Of a stretch of 5,775 bases of DNA, positions 1 to 5,685 are shown piece after piece. Made by a program: the position numbers and the translations under genes. This DNA is from an uncultured Clostridia bacterium (GTDB taxonomy: Bacteria > Bacillota > Clostridia > Christensenellales > CAG-138). Within the stretch, counting starts at the first letter, position 1. Every line of letters begins with the position of its first letter. The stretch is from assembly GCA_946183765.1 (NCBI GenBank), contig CAMHDC010000095.1, positions 1 to 5,775 of the forward strand, written 5' to 3'. Under the pieces are notes generated by a model that saw only the letters and a list, made by a program, of their open reading frames with translations, was not told the DNA's origin and did no database searches.

Positions 1-288
1 GCGGCCTGCTTCCTCATCGGCATCCTGGGCGTCACCTCCTACACCATCCGCTCCTCCGCCACCCAATCCTACGTGCCCCACGACAAGAAGGGCCGGTTCA
101 ACGGGGCGTTTATCATGCTCACCACCTCCGGCTCCCTCCTGGGCGAAGCGCTGGCCGGGGCCTGCACCGCCTTCCTCCCCATGCGAGTGGTCCTCGCCAT
201 CTTCATGAGCATCACCCTGGTGGCCGCCTTCGTCATCATCGGCGGCGGCAAAAAGCACGTGAAGCCGCTGTACAATCGGGAAGCGTGA
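1..288 (+). CDS. MFS-type transporter, C-terminal fragment
   Basis: This is the last 95 codons of a gene that begins before the window; the frame is open from base 1 and stops at TGA 286-288. The fragment reads as two or three hydrophobic helices: AACFLIGILGVTSYTI, then roughly residues 38-60 and 60-82, followed by a short basic tail (KKHVKPLYNREA). Between the first two helices lies RSSATQSYVPHDKKGRFNG, which matches the loop between late helices in drug-efflux-like major facilitator proteins, where a P(D/H)(E/D)K(R/K)GR motif precedes the next helix. From family knowledge the protein would be an inner-membrane secondary transporter, probably an exporter. The substrate cannot be read from this part. 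A good intrinsic terminator follows six bases after the stop, so the gene is probably not co-transcribed with spoVT. Confidence 0.8.
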   Translation, partial: AACFLIGILGVTSYTIRSSATQSYVPHDKKGRFNGAFIMLTTSGSLLGEALAGACTAFLPMRVVLAIFMSITLVAAFVIIGGGKKHVKPLYNREA

Positions 289-293
289 TCTTC

Positions 294-330
294 GCACCTT
301 TTCTTGCAGGAAAGGGTGCATTATTTTTCT
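294..330 (+). terminator. Intrinsic terminator of the transporter gene
   Basis: Bases 294-303 (GCACCTTTTC) pair with 310-319 (GAAAGGGTGC) in a 10-bp stem with one T-G wobble and a 6-base loop. The stem is followed at once by ATTATTTTTCT. Position just after the transporter stop codon and the U-rich tail make this a typical Rho-independent terminator. Its 3' edge overlaps the proposed -35 of spoVT. Confidence 0.75.
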
Positions 331-347
331 GTGATCCGCTCACAATA
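318..347 (+). promoter_or_regulatory. Candidate sigma-G/F-type promoter of spoVT
   Basis: GCATT (318-322) and CACAATA (341-347) are separated by 18 bp. They approximate the forespore sigma-factor consensus known from Bacillus (GHATR, about 17-18 bp, CATWHTA), with one mismatch in each box. Transcription would begin near base 354, giving a leader of about 25 bases to the spoVT start. spoVT is sigma-G dependent in B. subtilis, so this class of promoter is expected. The match is not strong enough to be certain. Confidence 0.4.
330..346 (+). promoter_or_regulatory. lac-operator-like palindrome upstream of spoVT
   Basis: TGTGATCCGCTCACAAT contains the perfect 5-bp inverted repeat TGTGA/TCACA around a 5-base centre (330-344). 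It matches the E. coli lacO1 operator, read on the opposite strand, at 16 of 17 positions. It overlaps the proposed -10 element of spoVT, where a bound repressor would block transcription. A LacI-family, CRP/FNR-like or autoregulatory site is possible; which protein would bind, if any, is unknown, and chance remains possible. Confidence 0.35.
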
Positions 348-378
348 GATGCATGATTACGAAAGCAAGAGGTGCAAG

Positions 379-912
379 ATGAAGGCGACCGGGATCGTGC
401 GGCGGATAGACGAGCTGGGGCGGATCGTGATCCCCAAGGAGATACGGCGGACGCTCCGGATACAGGAGAGCGACCCCATGGAGATCTACATGGGGGACGA
501 CGGCAGCATCCAGCTGAAGAAATACTCCTCCGTGGGCGGTCTTCGGGAGGTGGCGGAGGCATACGTCCAGGCGCTGAACGGAGCCTTCGGGCTCACGGCG
601 GCGGTGACGGACAGGGAAAGCTGCGTGGCCGCGGCGGGACGGCAGCGGCGGTGGCTTCTCGACAAGCCCCTTTTGGACAGCCTGCGGCGGCGGCTGTTGG
701 GCCGGCAGGTGATCGAGGAACGGAACGCTTCTTTGGCCCAGGGCCAGGAAACGCCCTTCACGGCCCTGCTGGGCGTGCCCATCCTGTTGGAGGGGGACGC
801 TGTGGGCGGGGTGTTCCTCCTGAGCGCCGAGGGCGGCCCCGGCCTGGGGGACGGCGCGCTGCAGAGCCTGAAAACGGGCGCGCTGTATTTGGGAAGGCTG
901 CTGAGCGTGTAA
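379..912 (+). CDS. spoVT: Stage V sporulation protein T (AbrB/GAF transcription regulator)
   Basis: The product is a DNA-binding regulator that, in Bacillus, modulates sigma-G-dependent genes in the forespore during spore maturation. The start at 379 gives MKATGIVRRIDELGRIVIPKEIR, the canonical SpoVT N-terminus, and a length of 177 residues against 178 in B. subtilis. GAGGTG at 369-374 is a good ribosome binding site for it. An in-frame ATG at 349 would add ten residues foreign to the family and has no ribosome binding site. Residues 1-50 form the SpoVT/AbrB swapped-hairpin DNA-binding domain (IVIPKEIRRTLRI, then MEIYMGDDGSIQLKKYS). Residues 56-177 fit the GAF-like ligand/dimerisation domain (TAAVTDRESCVAAAG, GVPILLEGDAVGGVFLLS). 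No residue expected in the family appears missing. The gene sits alone between the transporter terminator and a convergent terminator, so it is probably monocistronic. Confidence 0.95.
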   Translation: MKATGIVRRIDELGRIVIPKEIRRTLRIQESDPMEIYMGDDGSIQLKKYSSVGGLREVAEAYVQALNGAFGLTAAVTDRESCVAAAGRQRRWLLDKPLLDSLRRRLLGRQVIEERNASLAQGQETPFTALLGVPILLEGDAVGGVFLLSAEGGPGLGDGALQSLKTGALYLGRLLSV

Positions 913-926
913 GGCGGGCAAGAACA

Positions 927-1038
927 CCTCATCCACCACCTTCGGTGGTCCACCTTATCCACGGGCTTCGCCCGACTTTCGCTGAAAAGGCCACATCGTG
1001 GCCTTTTCCGGGCGCTCAGTCCCCTCAAGGGGAAGGCT
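927..1038. repeat. Composite hairpin block, probable dispersed intergenic repeat
   Basis: Four perfect short inverted repeats lie head to tail: ACCACC-TTC-GGTGGT (935-949), CGGGC-TTC-GCCCG (962-974), an 11-bp stem at 984-1008, and TCCCC-TCAA-GGGGA (1020-1033), ending in AAGGCT. The block lies between convergent genes and encodes nothing credible. The tail resembles a palindromic intergenic repeat that I associate with GC-rich gut Clostridia; this is recognition from memory, and only one copy is present here. Confidence 0.55.
984..1008. terminator. A/T-flanked hairpin, possible terminator for spoVT
   Basis: GAAAAGGCCAC (984-994) and GTGGCCTTTTC (998-1008) form a perfect 11-bp stem with loop ATC. 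The A4/T4 ends of the stem give a T-run on either strand, so it could stop transcription from both directions. It lies 71 bases after the spoVT stop codon and is part of the hairpin block. Confidence 0.4.
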
Positions 1039-1052
1039 GTGGCGCGTATAGG

Positions 1053-1091
1053 AAAAGCCGCCGCGGGGAGGAAGCCGCGGCGGCTTTGTTT
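1053..1091. terminator. Bidirectional intrinsic terminator between convergent genes
   Basis: Bases 1054-1066 (AAAGCCGCCGCGG) pair perfectly with 1075-1087 (CCGCGGCGGCTTT), a 13-bp stem with an 8-base loop. On the + strand it ends in CTTTGTTT; on the minus strand it ends in CTTTTCC. It starts 15 bases beyond the stop codon of the minus-strand gene and would end transcripts of both that gene and spoVT. Confidence 0.75.
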
Positions 1092-1101
1092 CAGGCGGAC
1101 A

Positions 1102-2550
1102 TCACCACTCCTGAGAGAATTCCTCGCCGGTGATGGTGTTCACATATAGGCTGTCGGCGGCCCAGCCGCAGACGTTGCTGCGCTCGGTGGCGAAGTGCTG
1201 GATCTCCGTGAGCATGCCGCCCTCGAAGAAGAACTCATACCAGCGGCCGTCGGTCATGTAGGGGTCGATGGTGCAGTAGTTCCCGTCGTAGACGGCGTTC
1301 ACGTCCACGTCCTTCACGTTCTCCTTGCCCCAGGTCTGCTCGGCGATGTTGCGCACGTAGGCGATATACTCCTCGCCGCCCATGTGGTCATAGTCGATGG
1401 CACGGAGGTCCAGGGCCGGGTCCTGCTGGTTATAGAGCTTGCTGCAGTCCGCCCTGACGATGTAGCCGGACTTGGCGGCGATGTCCATGATAACGAAGGT
1501 ATCCTGGATATGGTAGTAGTTCTCCCGATAGCAGGAATCATCCCGATAGTAGACCAGCTGGCCGGGGGCGAGCTGATAACCGATCTCCTTGGTGGGATCG
1601 TTGGGGTCGAAGCGCTTTCCAAGAGCGGCGGTGAGGAAGCGCCTGTACATGGCCTCCACCTCCGCCGGGGTCATATCCCCCTCAGCGATGTCGTTGAGAT
1701 CCCCCCGCGTGAAGCACGCCTCGGAAACCAAATGGACGATGCTGGGGTCCATGGTGACGTCCGCCAAGAAGCAGACCTCCTCCCCCATGGACACCTTGTC
1801 CTCATGGACCTGGATGCCGTGGAAGGTGTTCCGCGTATAGGCCAGGGTGATCCAGCGGCCGTCCGCCAGCTCATAGGCAGTCTCCAGCTCAATGATGTTG
1901 TGGTCCCGATCCCGGGTGCTGCCCCGGTCCTGGGTCTGGCCGGTGATCTCGGTGCCCAGATACTGGGCCACCGCGGCGGCGTCCTTCTTGGCGTCCATCC
2001 ACTCGGAGGCGGCGAAGAGGCCGTTATCCGCCACCAGCAGGGACAGGTCCTTCTCCAGCAGCACGCAGGCAAAATCGTTCTTTTCGTCGGTCAGACGGAG
2101 GATGTTGGGCCGGTAGCCCTTCTCGTCCACGTAGCGGGTGACGGTGAGGGTGGAAAGGTCCAGCGTCCGATGGAGCAGCGTTTCATAGATCTCCCCCGTC
2201 CGGGTGATGGCCGTGACGGCCAGGGAGTCCTCCACCTTGTCCCCCTCCTTCCAGCTCTTGGCCTCATGGGGCACCGTGTTGGAGATGCGGGGAATGACGG
2301 ACCTGTACTTCCACTCGAGGCCCAGAATGTCCGCCGAGATCATCTCCGCGGGCAGCTCCGTAGGCGCGGGCATCTGGTCCGGGGCCGGGGTAGGCGTGGC
2401 CTCCGCCTCGGCGGCGGAGGTGCGGATGAGAGCGTCCTGCATCCTGTCGCCTGCAAAGAGGCGCAGGCCGCCCCAGAAGAAAACGCCCAGCACCAGCACG
2501 GCCAGAAGGGTGGCGACGAGCACCTTGTTTTTCATCCAAAAGAGTTTCAT
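1102..2550 (-). CDS. Membrane-anchored extracytoplasmic protein of unknown function
   Basis: I do not recognise this 482-residue protein. Residues 1-9 are basic (MKLFWMKNK) and residues 10-28 form one hydrophobic helix without a lipobox cysteine or clear signal-peptidase site, so it is probably a signal-anchor protein with its bulk outside the membrane. A low-complexity linker follows (about 46-68, rich in A, E, P and T: ATPTPAPDQMPAPTELP). The remaining roughly 410 residues are acidic and rich in Tyr and Trp, with seven cysteines (162, 260, 279, 340, 369, 426, 461). ATG at 2548-2550 is preceded by AAGGAG 11 bases upstream; ATG at 2533-2535 is a weaker alternative. The gene lies 66 bases after the histidine kinase and has its own promoter with direct-repeat boxes like those before the response regulator. 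I infer that it is a target, and perhaps a signalling partner, of that two-component system. A bidirectional terminator follows. Confidence 0.85.
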   Translation of the reverse strand: MKLFWMKNKVLVATLLAVLVLGVFFWGGLRLFAGDRMQDALIRTSAAEAEATPTPAPDQMPAPTELPAEMISADILGLEWKYRSVIPRISNTVPHEAKSWKEGDKVEDSLAVTAITRTGEIYETLLHRTLDLSTLTVTRYVDEKGYRPNILRLTDEKNDFACVLLEKDLSLLVADNGLFAASEWMDAKKDAAAVAQYLGTEITGQTQDRGSTRDRDHNIIELETAYELADGRWITLAYTRNTFHGIQVHEDKVSMGEEVCFLADVTMDPSIVHLVSEACFTRGDLNDIAEGDMTPAEVEAMYRRFLTAALGKRFDPNDPTKEIGYQLAPGQLVYYRDDSCYRENYYHIQDTFVIMDIAAKSGYIVRADCSKLYNQQDPALDLRAIDYDHMGGEEYIAYVRNIAEQTWGKENVKDVDVNAVYDGNYCTIDPYMTDGRWYEFFFEGGMLTEIQHFATERSNVCGWAADSLYVNTITGEEFSQEW

Positions 2551-2584
2551 TTTCAGTATCGCTCCTTTCTCAAGCTTCGCCCTC

Positions 2585-2641
2585 AGTATAGAGCCGGACT
2601 TGTAAGGGAGTCTTCATCAACTTGTAAGGGTGTTGTAAAAG
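2585..2641 (-). promoter_or_regulatory. Promoter with 11-bp direct-repeat regulator boxes, upstream of the 482-aa gene
   Basis: On the minus strand TTACAA occurs at 2638-2633, 2627-2622 and 2605-2600. All are in register on an 11-bp period, with a degenerate unit (TGAAGA) at 2616-2611. The proximal box is 9 bp from TATACT (2590-2585), and no acceptable -35 hexamer lies 16-18 bp upstream of it. The start site would be near 2578, leaving about 28 bases that include the AAGGAG ribosome binding site. The two distal boxes fall in the last codons of the kinase gene. Tandem boxes on an 11-bp period replacing a -35 are typical of activation by OmpR/PhoB-family regulators. Confidence 0.7.
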
Positions 2642-3750
2642 GTCACGGTGGCCACGGTTCCCCCGTCCGTCCCTCGGGTGTAGGTGAGCTTCGCCCCATG
2701 GTCCCGGGCGATTTGATGGCAGAGGGGCACGCCCAGGCCGCCGCTCGAGTGTAGCTTCTTGAATTTGGAGGGGTGGTTCACATAGTTCAAAGCTTCGTCG
2801 CTCATGCCGCTGCCGTGGTCCATGACCGCCAGCACGTTGGGCGCAGCCCGCAGCTCCACGGGCGCCCCGGCCGGAGAGGCCTTCACGGCGTTGTCCACCA
2901 GGTTGTTTAAAAGGGACGAAAGCATGGCCCGGTCCCCGAAGATGGTGGGCCAGTGGACCTCATAGGTCACGGTGGGATAGGTCTGGGCGATGTGGTCGAA
3001 CAGCTCTTCTACGTCCACGGGGCCGAAGGGGGTGGCTTCCTCCCTGGCGTTGTGGAGGGTCAACAGCCGGGCGGAGACGTCCGACAGCCGGGTGCTCTCT
3101 TCGGCGATGTAGCTGGCCGCCATGTGCCGCTGCTCCTCGGTGAGCTTCACGTCCCGCAAGGTCTCCGCATAGCCCTTCATGGCGGTGAGGGGCGTGCGCA
3201 TCTCATGGGCCAGTCGGCTCACGGGCAGGTTCACCCGGTAGAGGAGGATATAGAGGGCCGCCGCCATAAGGAGGGCCACCGCCGTGCCGATGAGGGCCGC
3301 CGCCGTGACCTGGCGGCGAAGCAGGGCGTCCGTGGCCGCCCCGTCCTTCAGGTACAGGAAGTCAAAGCCAGAGGGGAGCCGGTCACTGACGAACAGGAAC
3401 AGCCGCCCCCGGTCCCGGAGAAACCCCATGGTGCCCGGGGCCTTGTTCACGGCAAAGGGCAGGGAGGAATAGAGCTCATCCTCCTGCCCGTCCCGCACCT
3501 GAAAAGACAGGTCCGTGCCGGAATAATACCCCAAAAACGCCTGCATCACGGGGATCTGCCGCCCCTCCGGCGCCTGATCCATGGTCCGCTCCAGGACGTT
3601 GGCGATGGCCCGCTCCTCCCGCAGGGCGGCCTCCCTGGCCCCATTCACCGTAGAGGACAGGGCGGGCGCGGTGACGCCGAACATGCACCCGTAGAGGATC
3701 AGGGCGCAGAGGAGGGTGGAAAGAAGATAGGTTTTCTGCCAGAGCTTCAT
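2617..3750 (-). CDS. Sensor histidine kinase of a two-component system
   Basis: This 377-residue membrane kinase should sense an extracytoplasmic signal and phosphorylate the regulator encoded just upstream. Residues 8-27 are the first membrane helix, 28-147 an outside sensor region with no domain I can name, and 148-171 the second helix. The catalytic core is complete: H box LAHEMRTPLTAMKGYAE with phospho-acceptor His182, N box LLNNLVDNAVKAS (Asn283/Asn287), G1 box MDHGSGM (311-316), F box KFKKL (around 330) and G2 box GGLGVPLC (337-344). Only about ten residues separate the second helix from His182, so no HAMP linker fits. The ATG at 3748-3750 directly follows the regulator's TAA (3753-3751), so translation is probably coupled; I see only a weak ribosome binding site. 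It resembles VanS/PhoR-type kinases, but the signal cannot be deduced. Confidence 0.93.
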   Translation of the reverse strand: MKLWQKTYLLSTLLCALILYGCMFGVTAPALSSTVNGAREAALREERAIANVLERTMDQAPEGRQIPVMQAFLGYYSGTDLSFQVRDGQEDELYSSLPFAVNKAPGTMGFLRDRGRLFLFVSDRLPSGFDFLYLKDGAATDALLRRQVTAAALIGTAVALLMAAALYILLYRVNLPVSRLAHEMRTPLTAMKGYAETLRDVKLTEEQRHMAASYIAEESTRLSDVSARLLTLHNAREEATPFGPVDVEELFDHIAQTYPTVTYEVHWPTIFGDRAMLSSLLNNLVDNAVKASPAGAPVELRAAPNVLAVMDHGSGMSDEALNYVNHPSKFKKLHSSGGLGVPLCHQIARDHGAKLTYTRGTDGGTVATVTFYNTLTS

Positions 3751-4398
3751 TTATTCTTCAAACCTGTAGCCGTTCTTGTAGATGGTCTTGATGTGGTCCT
3801 CCAGCTTCAGCTTCCGACGGAGCTTCTGGATGTGTACGTCCACGGTGCGGCTCTCGCCCAGAAAGTCCGTGCCCCAGGCCTCAGAGAGGAGCTTCTGCCG
3901 GCTGAGGCACACATTCCGATTCTCGATGAGGATGTGCAGCAGGGCGAACTCCTGGGGCGTCAGCTCCACCCGCTCCCCATTTTGGAAGACCTCGTGGGCA
4001 TCCCAGCGGATGGTAATATCCCCGATGGTGTACTCCTTCTCCGCCCGATGGGTCCGCCGAAGCACCGCCTGGACCCGGGCCAACAGCTCCGCCACCTCGA
4101 AGGGCTTCACGATGTAGTCGTCCGCGCCGAGGCCGAAGCCCCGGACCTTGTCCGTGGTGGCGCCCCGGGCGGTGAGGAAGATGGTGGGCACGTCCCGGAC
4201 CTTCTCCATGACCGCGAACCCCTCCATGTCCGGCAGCATCACGTCGAGGAGCATGAGATCGAACCCCTGCTCCCCCGCCGCACGGATGGCCTCTTTGCCC
4301 GTCAGGGCGGGCACGCACTGGTGGCCCACCATCTCCAAGTTCAGCTTCAGCAGGTCGTTGATGGCCTTTTCGTCCTCTACGATCAGTATCTTCGCCAT
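3751..4398 (-). CDS. OmpR/PhoB-family response regulator
   Basis: This 215-residue cytoplasmic transcription factor pairs with the downstream kinase. The receiver domain (1-115) starts MAKILIVEDE, with acidic pocket Glu8/Asp9, phospho-acceptor Asp52 in LLDVMLPD, Thr76 in FLTAR and Lys98 in VKPF. The winged-helix DNA-binding domain (about 122-215) contains ELTPQEFALL, the recognition helix RTVDVHIQKLRRKL (184-197) and the closing GYRFEE. I chose the ATG at 4398 because it gives the usual family N-terminus and has GAGAGGG just upstream. An ATG five codons earlier (4413) would lie only about 11 bases from the predicted transcription start. The gene overlaps nothing and abuts the kinase gene. Repeat boxes in its own promoter suggest autoregulation. 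Sequence alone does not identify it as PhoP, VanR or any other named member. Confidence 0.95.
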   Translation of the reverse strand: MAKILIVEDEKAINDLLKLNLEMVGHQCVPALTGKEAIRAAGEQGFDLMLLDVMLPDMEGFAVMEKVRDVPTIFLTARGATTDKVRGFGLGADDYIVKPFEVAELLARVQAVLRRTHRAEKEYTIGDITIRWDAHEVFQNGERVELTPQEFALLHILIENRNVCLSRQKLLSEAWGTDFLGESRTVDVHIQKLRRKLKLEDHIKTIYKNGYRFEE

Positions 4399-4430
4399 AG
4401 TTTCCCTCTCCATTTCTCTTCCATATCACA

Positions 4431-4464
4431 AGTATACCAGAAAAGATGTAATGGCGTTGTAAAA
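4431..4464 (-). promoter_or_regulatory. Response-regulator operon promoter with direct-repeat boxes
   Basis: The minus strand reads TTACAA (4462-4457), five bases, TTACAT (4451-4446), nine bases, then TATACT (4436-4431). TGG immediately before the -10 makes an extended -10 element, while the hexamer 17 bp upstream (CAACGC) is no -35. The start site would be near 4424, giving a leader of about 26 bases to the ATG at 4398. The boxes are 11 bp apart and match those before the 482-residue gene in sequence and in distance to the -10, which suggests positive autoregulation. Confidence 0.7.
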
Positions 4465-4473
4465 TATATGCGG

Positions 4474-4506
4474 AATAAAAATGACCCGCACGTTTTTTGC
4501 GGGTCA
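4474..4506 (-). terminator. Intrinsic terminator of galM
   Basis: Read on the minus strand, TGACCCGCA (4506-4498) pairs perfectly with TGCGGGTCA (4490-4482) around a 7-base loop, followed by TTTTTATT. It lies about 20 bases after the galM stop and just upstream of the response-regulator promoter, so it separates the two transcription units. Confidence 0.85.
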
Positions 4507-4525
4507 ATCGTTCTTTATGCTTAGG

Positions 4526-5575
4526 TCAATCGGCGAAGAAGCGAAACTCCGTCCGCGAGCGCTGGGTTTCCCCCGCCTTCACGGTGGGCTGGGGCCAGGC
4601 GGGATGGTGGGGCGCATCGGGATAGAACTGGGTCTCCAACGCCACGCCCGCAGCCTTGTTGTAGCGCATGCCGTCCTTGCCGGGGAGCCGGTCGAAGTGG
4701 TTGCCGCCGTAGAGCTGGATGCCGGGGAGGGTGGTCCAGACTTCCATGCGCCGCCCGGAAACGGCCCCCTTCAGGTCCGCGGCCTTCACCAGGCTCCCGC
4801 CGTCGTAAGCGTCGATGAGGAAGTTGTGGTCGTAGCCGTTGGACTGGAGGATCTGCTCGTCCCGGCTCTGCATCCCCTCCCGCAGGGCGCGGTACGCCCT
4901 CAGGTCGAAGACCCCCTTCACGGGCAGGATGCGCCCGTCGGGGACGTTCACCTCGTTGGTGGGGGTAAACCGGGAGGCGTGGATGCGGATGGTGTGGTCC
5001 AGGACGCTGCCGAAGGTGTGCCCGTCCAGATTCCAGTAGGTGTGGTTGGTCAGGTTCGCCACGGTGTTCTTCTCCCCCGCCGCAGCCTCGTAATCCAGGG
5101 AAAGCACGTTGTCCGCGGAGAACCGGTAGGTGACGGTCACCTGCAGGTCCCCGGGGAAGCCCTCCTCCCCGTCAGGGCTGAACAGGGAGAACTTCACCCC
5201 GTCCTCCCCCAGGATCTCGGCGCCCCACAGCTTGTGGTGGAACCCCACGATACCGCCGTGGAGGGTGTTGGGCCCGTCGTTGCGGGGCAGGGGATATACC
5301 CGGCGATCCAGGGGCAGGGACGCCCGGCTGAGACGGTTGGCGAACCGGCCGCAGACCGCGCCGAAGTTCCCCAGCTCCTGCTCATAGAGCCCCAGATCGT
5401 CAAAGCCCAACGCCACGTCCTCCAGCCGGCCCATGCCGTCCGGGACGATGGCCCTCACCACCGCCGCGCCGAAATCTGTCAGCGTGACGGAGCTGCCTCC
5501 GGGGTTCGTGATCGTAAAAAGATGGGCCTCCCGCCCGTCCTTCAGTGTGCCAAAGCTTTCCTTCGTCACAGCCAT
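4526..5575 (-). CDS. galM: Aldose 1-epimerase (galactose mutarotase)
   Basis: The enzyme interconverts the alpha and beta anomers of galactose, glucose and related aldoses, feeding the Leloir pathway in the cytoplasm. The 349-residue length is usual for the family, and the whole chain aligns with its landmarks: GRFANRL (77-82, Arg81), NTLHGG with His106, NHTYWNLDG with catalytic acid His178, GYDHNF with Asp249, and ETQFYPDAPH with catalytic base Glu314. There is no signal peptide, so the protein is intracellular. The ATG at 5575 is preceded by GGAG seven bases upstream. No galK, galT or galE lies next to it; its neighbours are sigE upstream and a two-component system downstream, and its own terminator and candidate promoter suggest a single-gene unit. 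Sugar specificity within the family cannot be set from sequence alone. Confidence 0.96.
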   Translation of the reverse strand: MAVTKESFGTLKDGREAHLFTITNPGGSSVTLTDFGAAVVRAIVPDGMGRLEDVALGFDDLGLYEQELGNFGAVCGRFANRLSRASLPLDRRVYPLPRNDGPNTLHGGIVGFHHKLWGAEILGEDGVKFSLFSPDGEEGFPGDLQVTVTYRFSADNVLSLDYEAAAGEKNTVANLTNHTYWNLDGHTFGSVLDHTIRIHASRFTPTNEVNVPDGRILPVKGVFDLRAYRALREGMQSRDEQILQSNGYDHNFLIDAYDGGSLVKAADLKGAVSGRRMEVWTTLPGIQLYGGNHFDRLPGKDGMRYNKAAGVALETQFYPDAPHHPAWPQPTVKAGETQRSRTEFRFFAD

Positions 5576-5605
5576 AGTCCTGCTCCCTCTTCGTTCTTTT
5601 GTTCA

Positions 5606-5634
5606 GAAGTACCACAAATCGGGGAGCGTGTCAA
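5606..5634 (-). promoter_or_regulatory. Candidate galM promoter
   Basis: On the minus strand a perfect TTGACA (5634-5629) is followed after 17 bp by TACTTC (5611-5606), which is preceded by TGG as in an extended -10. The -10 is poor (only TA matches well), but the -35, spacing and predicted start near 5599, 24 bases before the ATG, are all suitable. The -35 lies inside the hairpin that follows sigE. Confidence 0.4.
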
Positions 5635-5654
5635 GCCATATCGACACGCTCCCC
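5612..5654 (-). terminator. Probable terminator after sigE
   Basis: GGGGAGCGTGTC (5621-5632) and GACACGCTCCCC (5643-5654) form a perfect 12-bp GC-rich stem with a 10-base loop, 31 bases beyond the sigE stop. On the minus strand it is followed by GATTTGTGG, a weak U-tract, so termination may be incomplete and some read-through into galM is possible. Confidence 0.5.
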
Positions 5655-5685
5655 AGCGCCTCCTTCCCGTTAGAATATACTTTTG

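Noticed and set aside
349..378. Upstream ATG extending spoVT by ten codons
   Set aside because: The extra residues (MHDYESKRCK) are foreign to SpoVT, there is no ribosome binding site before 349, and the ATG at 379 has both a good site and the conserved N-terminus.
913..1101. CRISPR array or small RNA gene in the hairpin-rich interval
   Set aside because: The hairpins differ in sequence and size with no equal-length repeats or spacers, and no promoter is visible for a separate RNA.
372..1133. 253-codon open frame on the + strand overlapping spoVT
   Set aside because: It is a different frame over spoVT, is Arg/Gly-rich, and continues through the hairpin block and the terminator.
1195..2754. 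519-codon open frame on the + strand
   Set aside because: It lies antisense to the 482-aa gene and the kinase end. It is rich in Val, Gly, His and Leu with no domain sense, as expected of a shadow frame in GC-rich DNA.
4399..4413. Earlier ATG for the response regulator (MERET extension)
   Set aside because: It would leave a leader of only about 11 bases from the predicted start site, and the family N-terminus begins at MAKILIVEDE.
2953..4524. 523-codon open frame on the + strand
   Set aside because: It is antisense to the clearly coding kinase and response regulator; the composition is repetitive and no motif is recognisable.
4502..4532. Direct repeat GGTCAATCG at 4502-4510 and 4524-4532
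   Set aside because: One copy is the edge of the galM terminator stem and the other is the galM stop region; nine bases once repeated is within chance, and no element is bounded by it.
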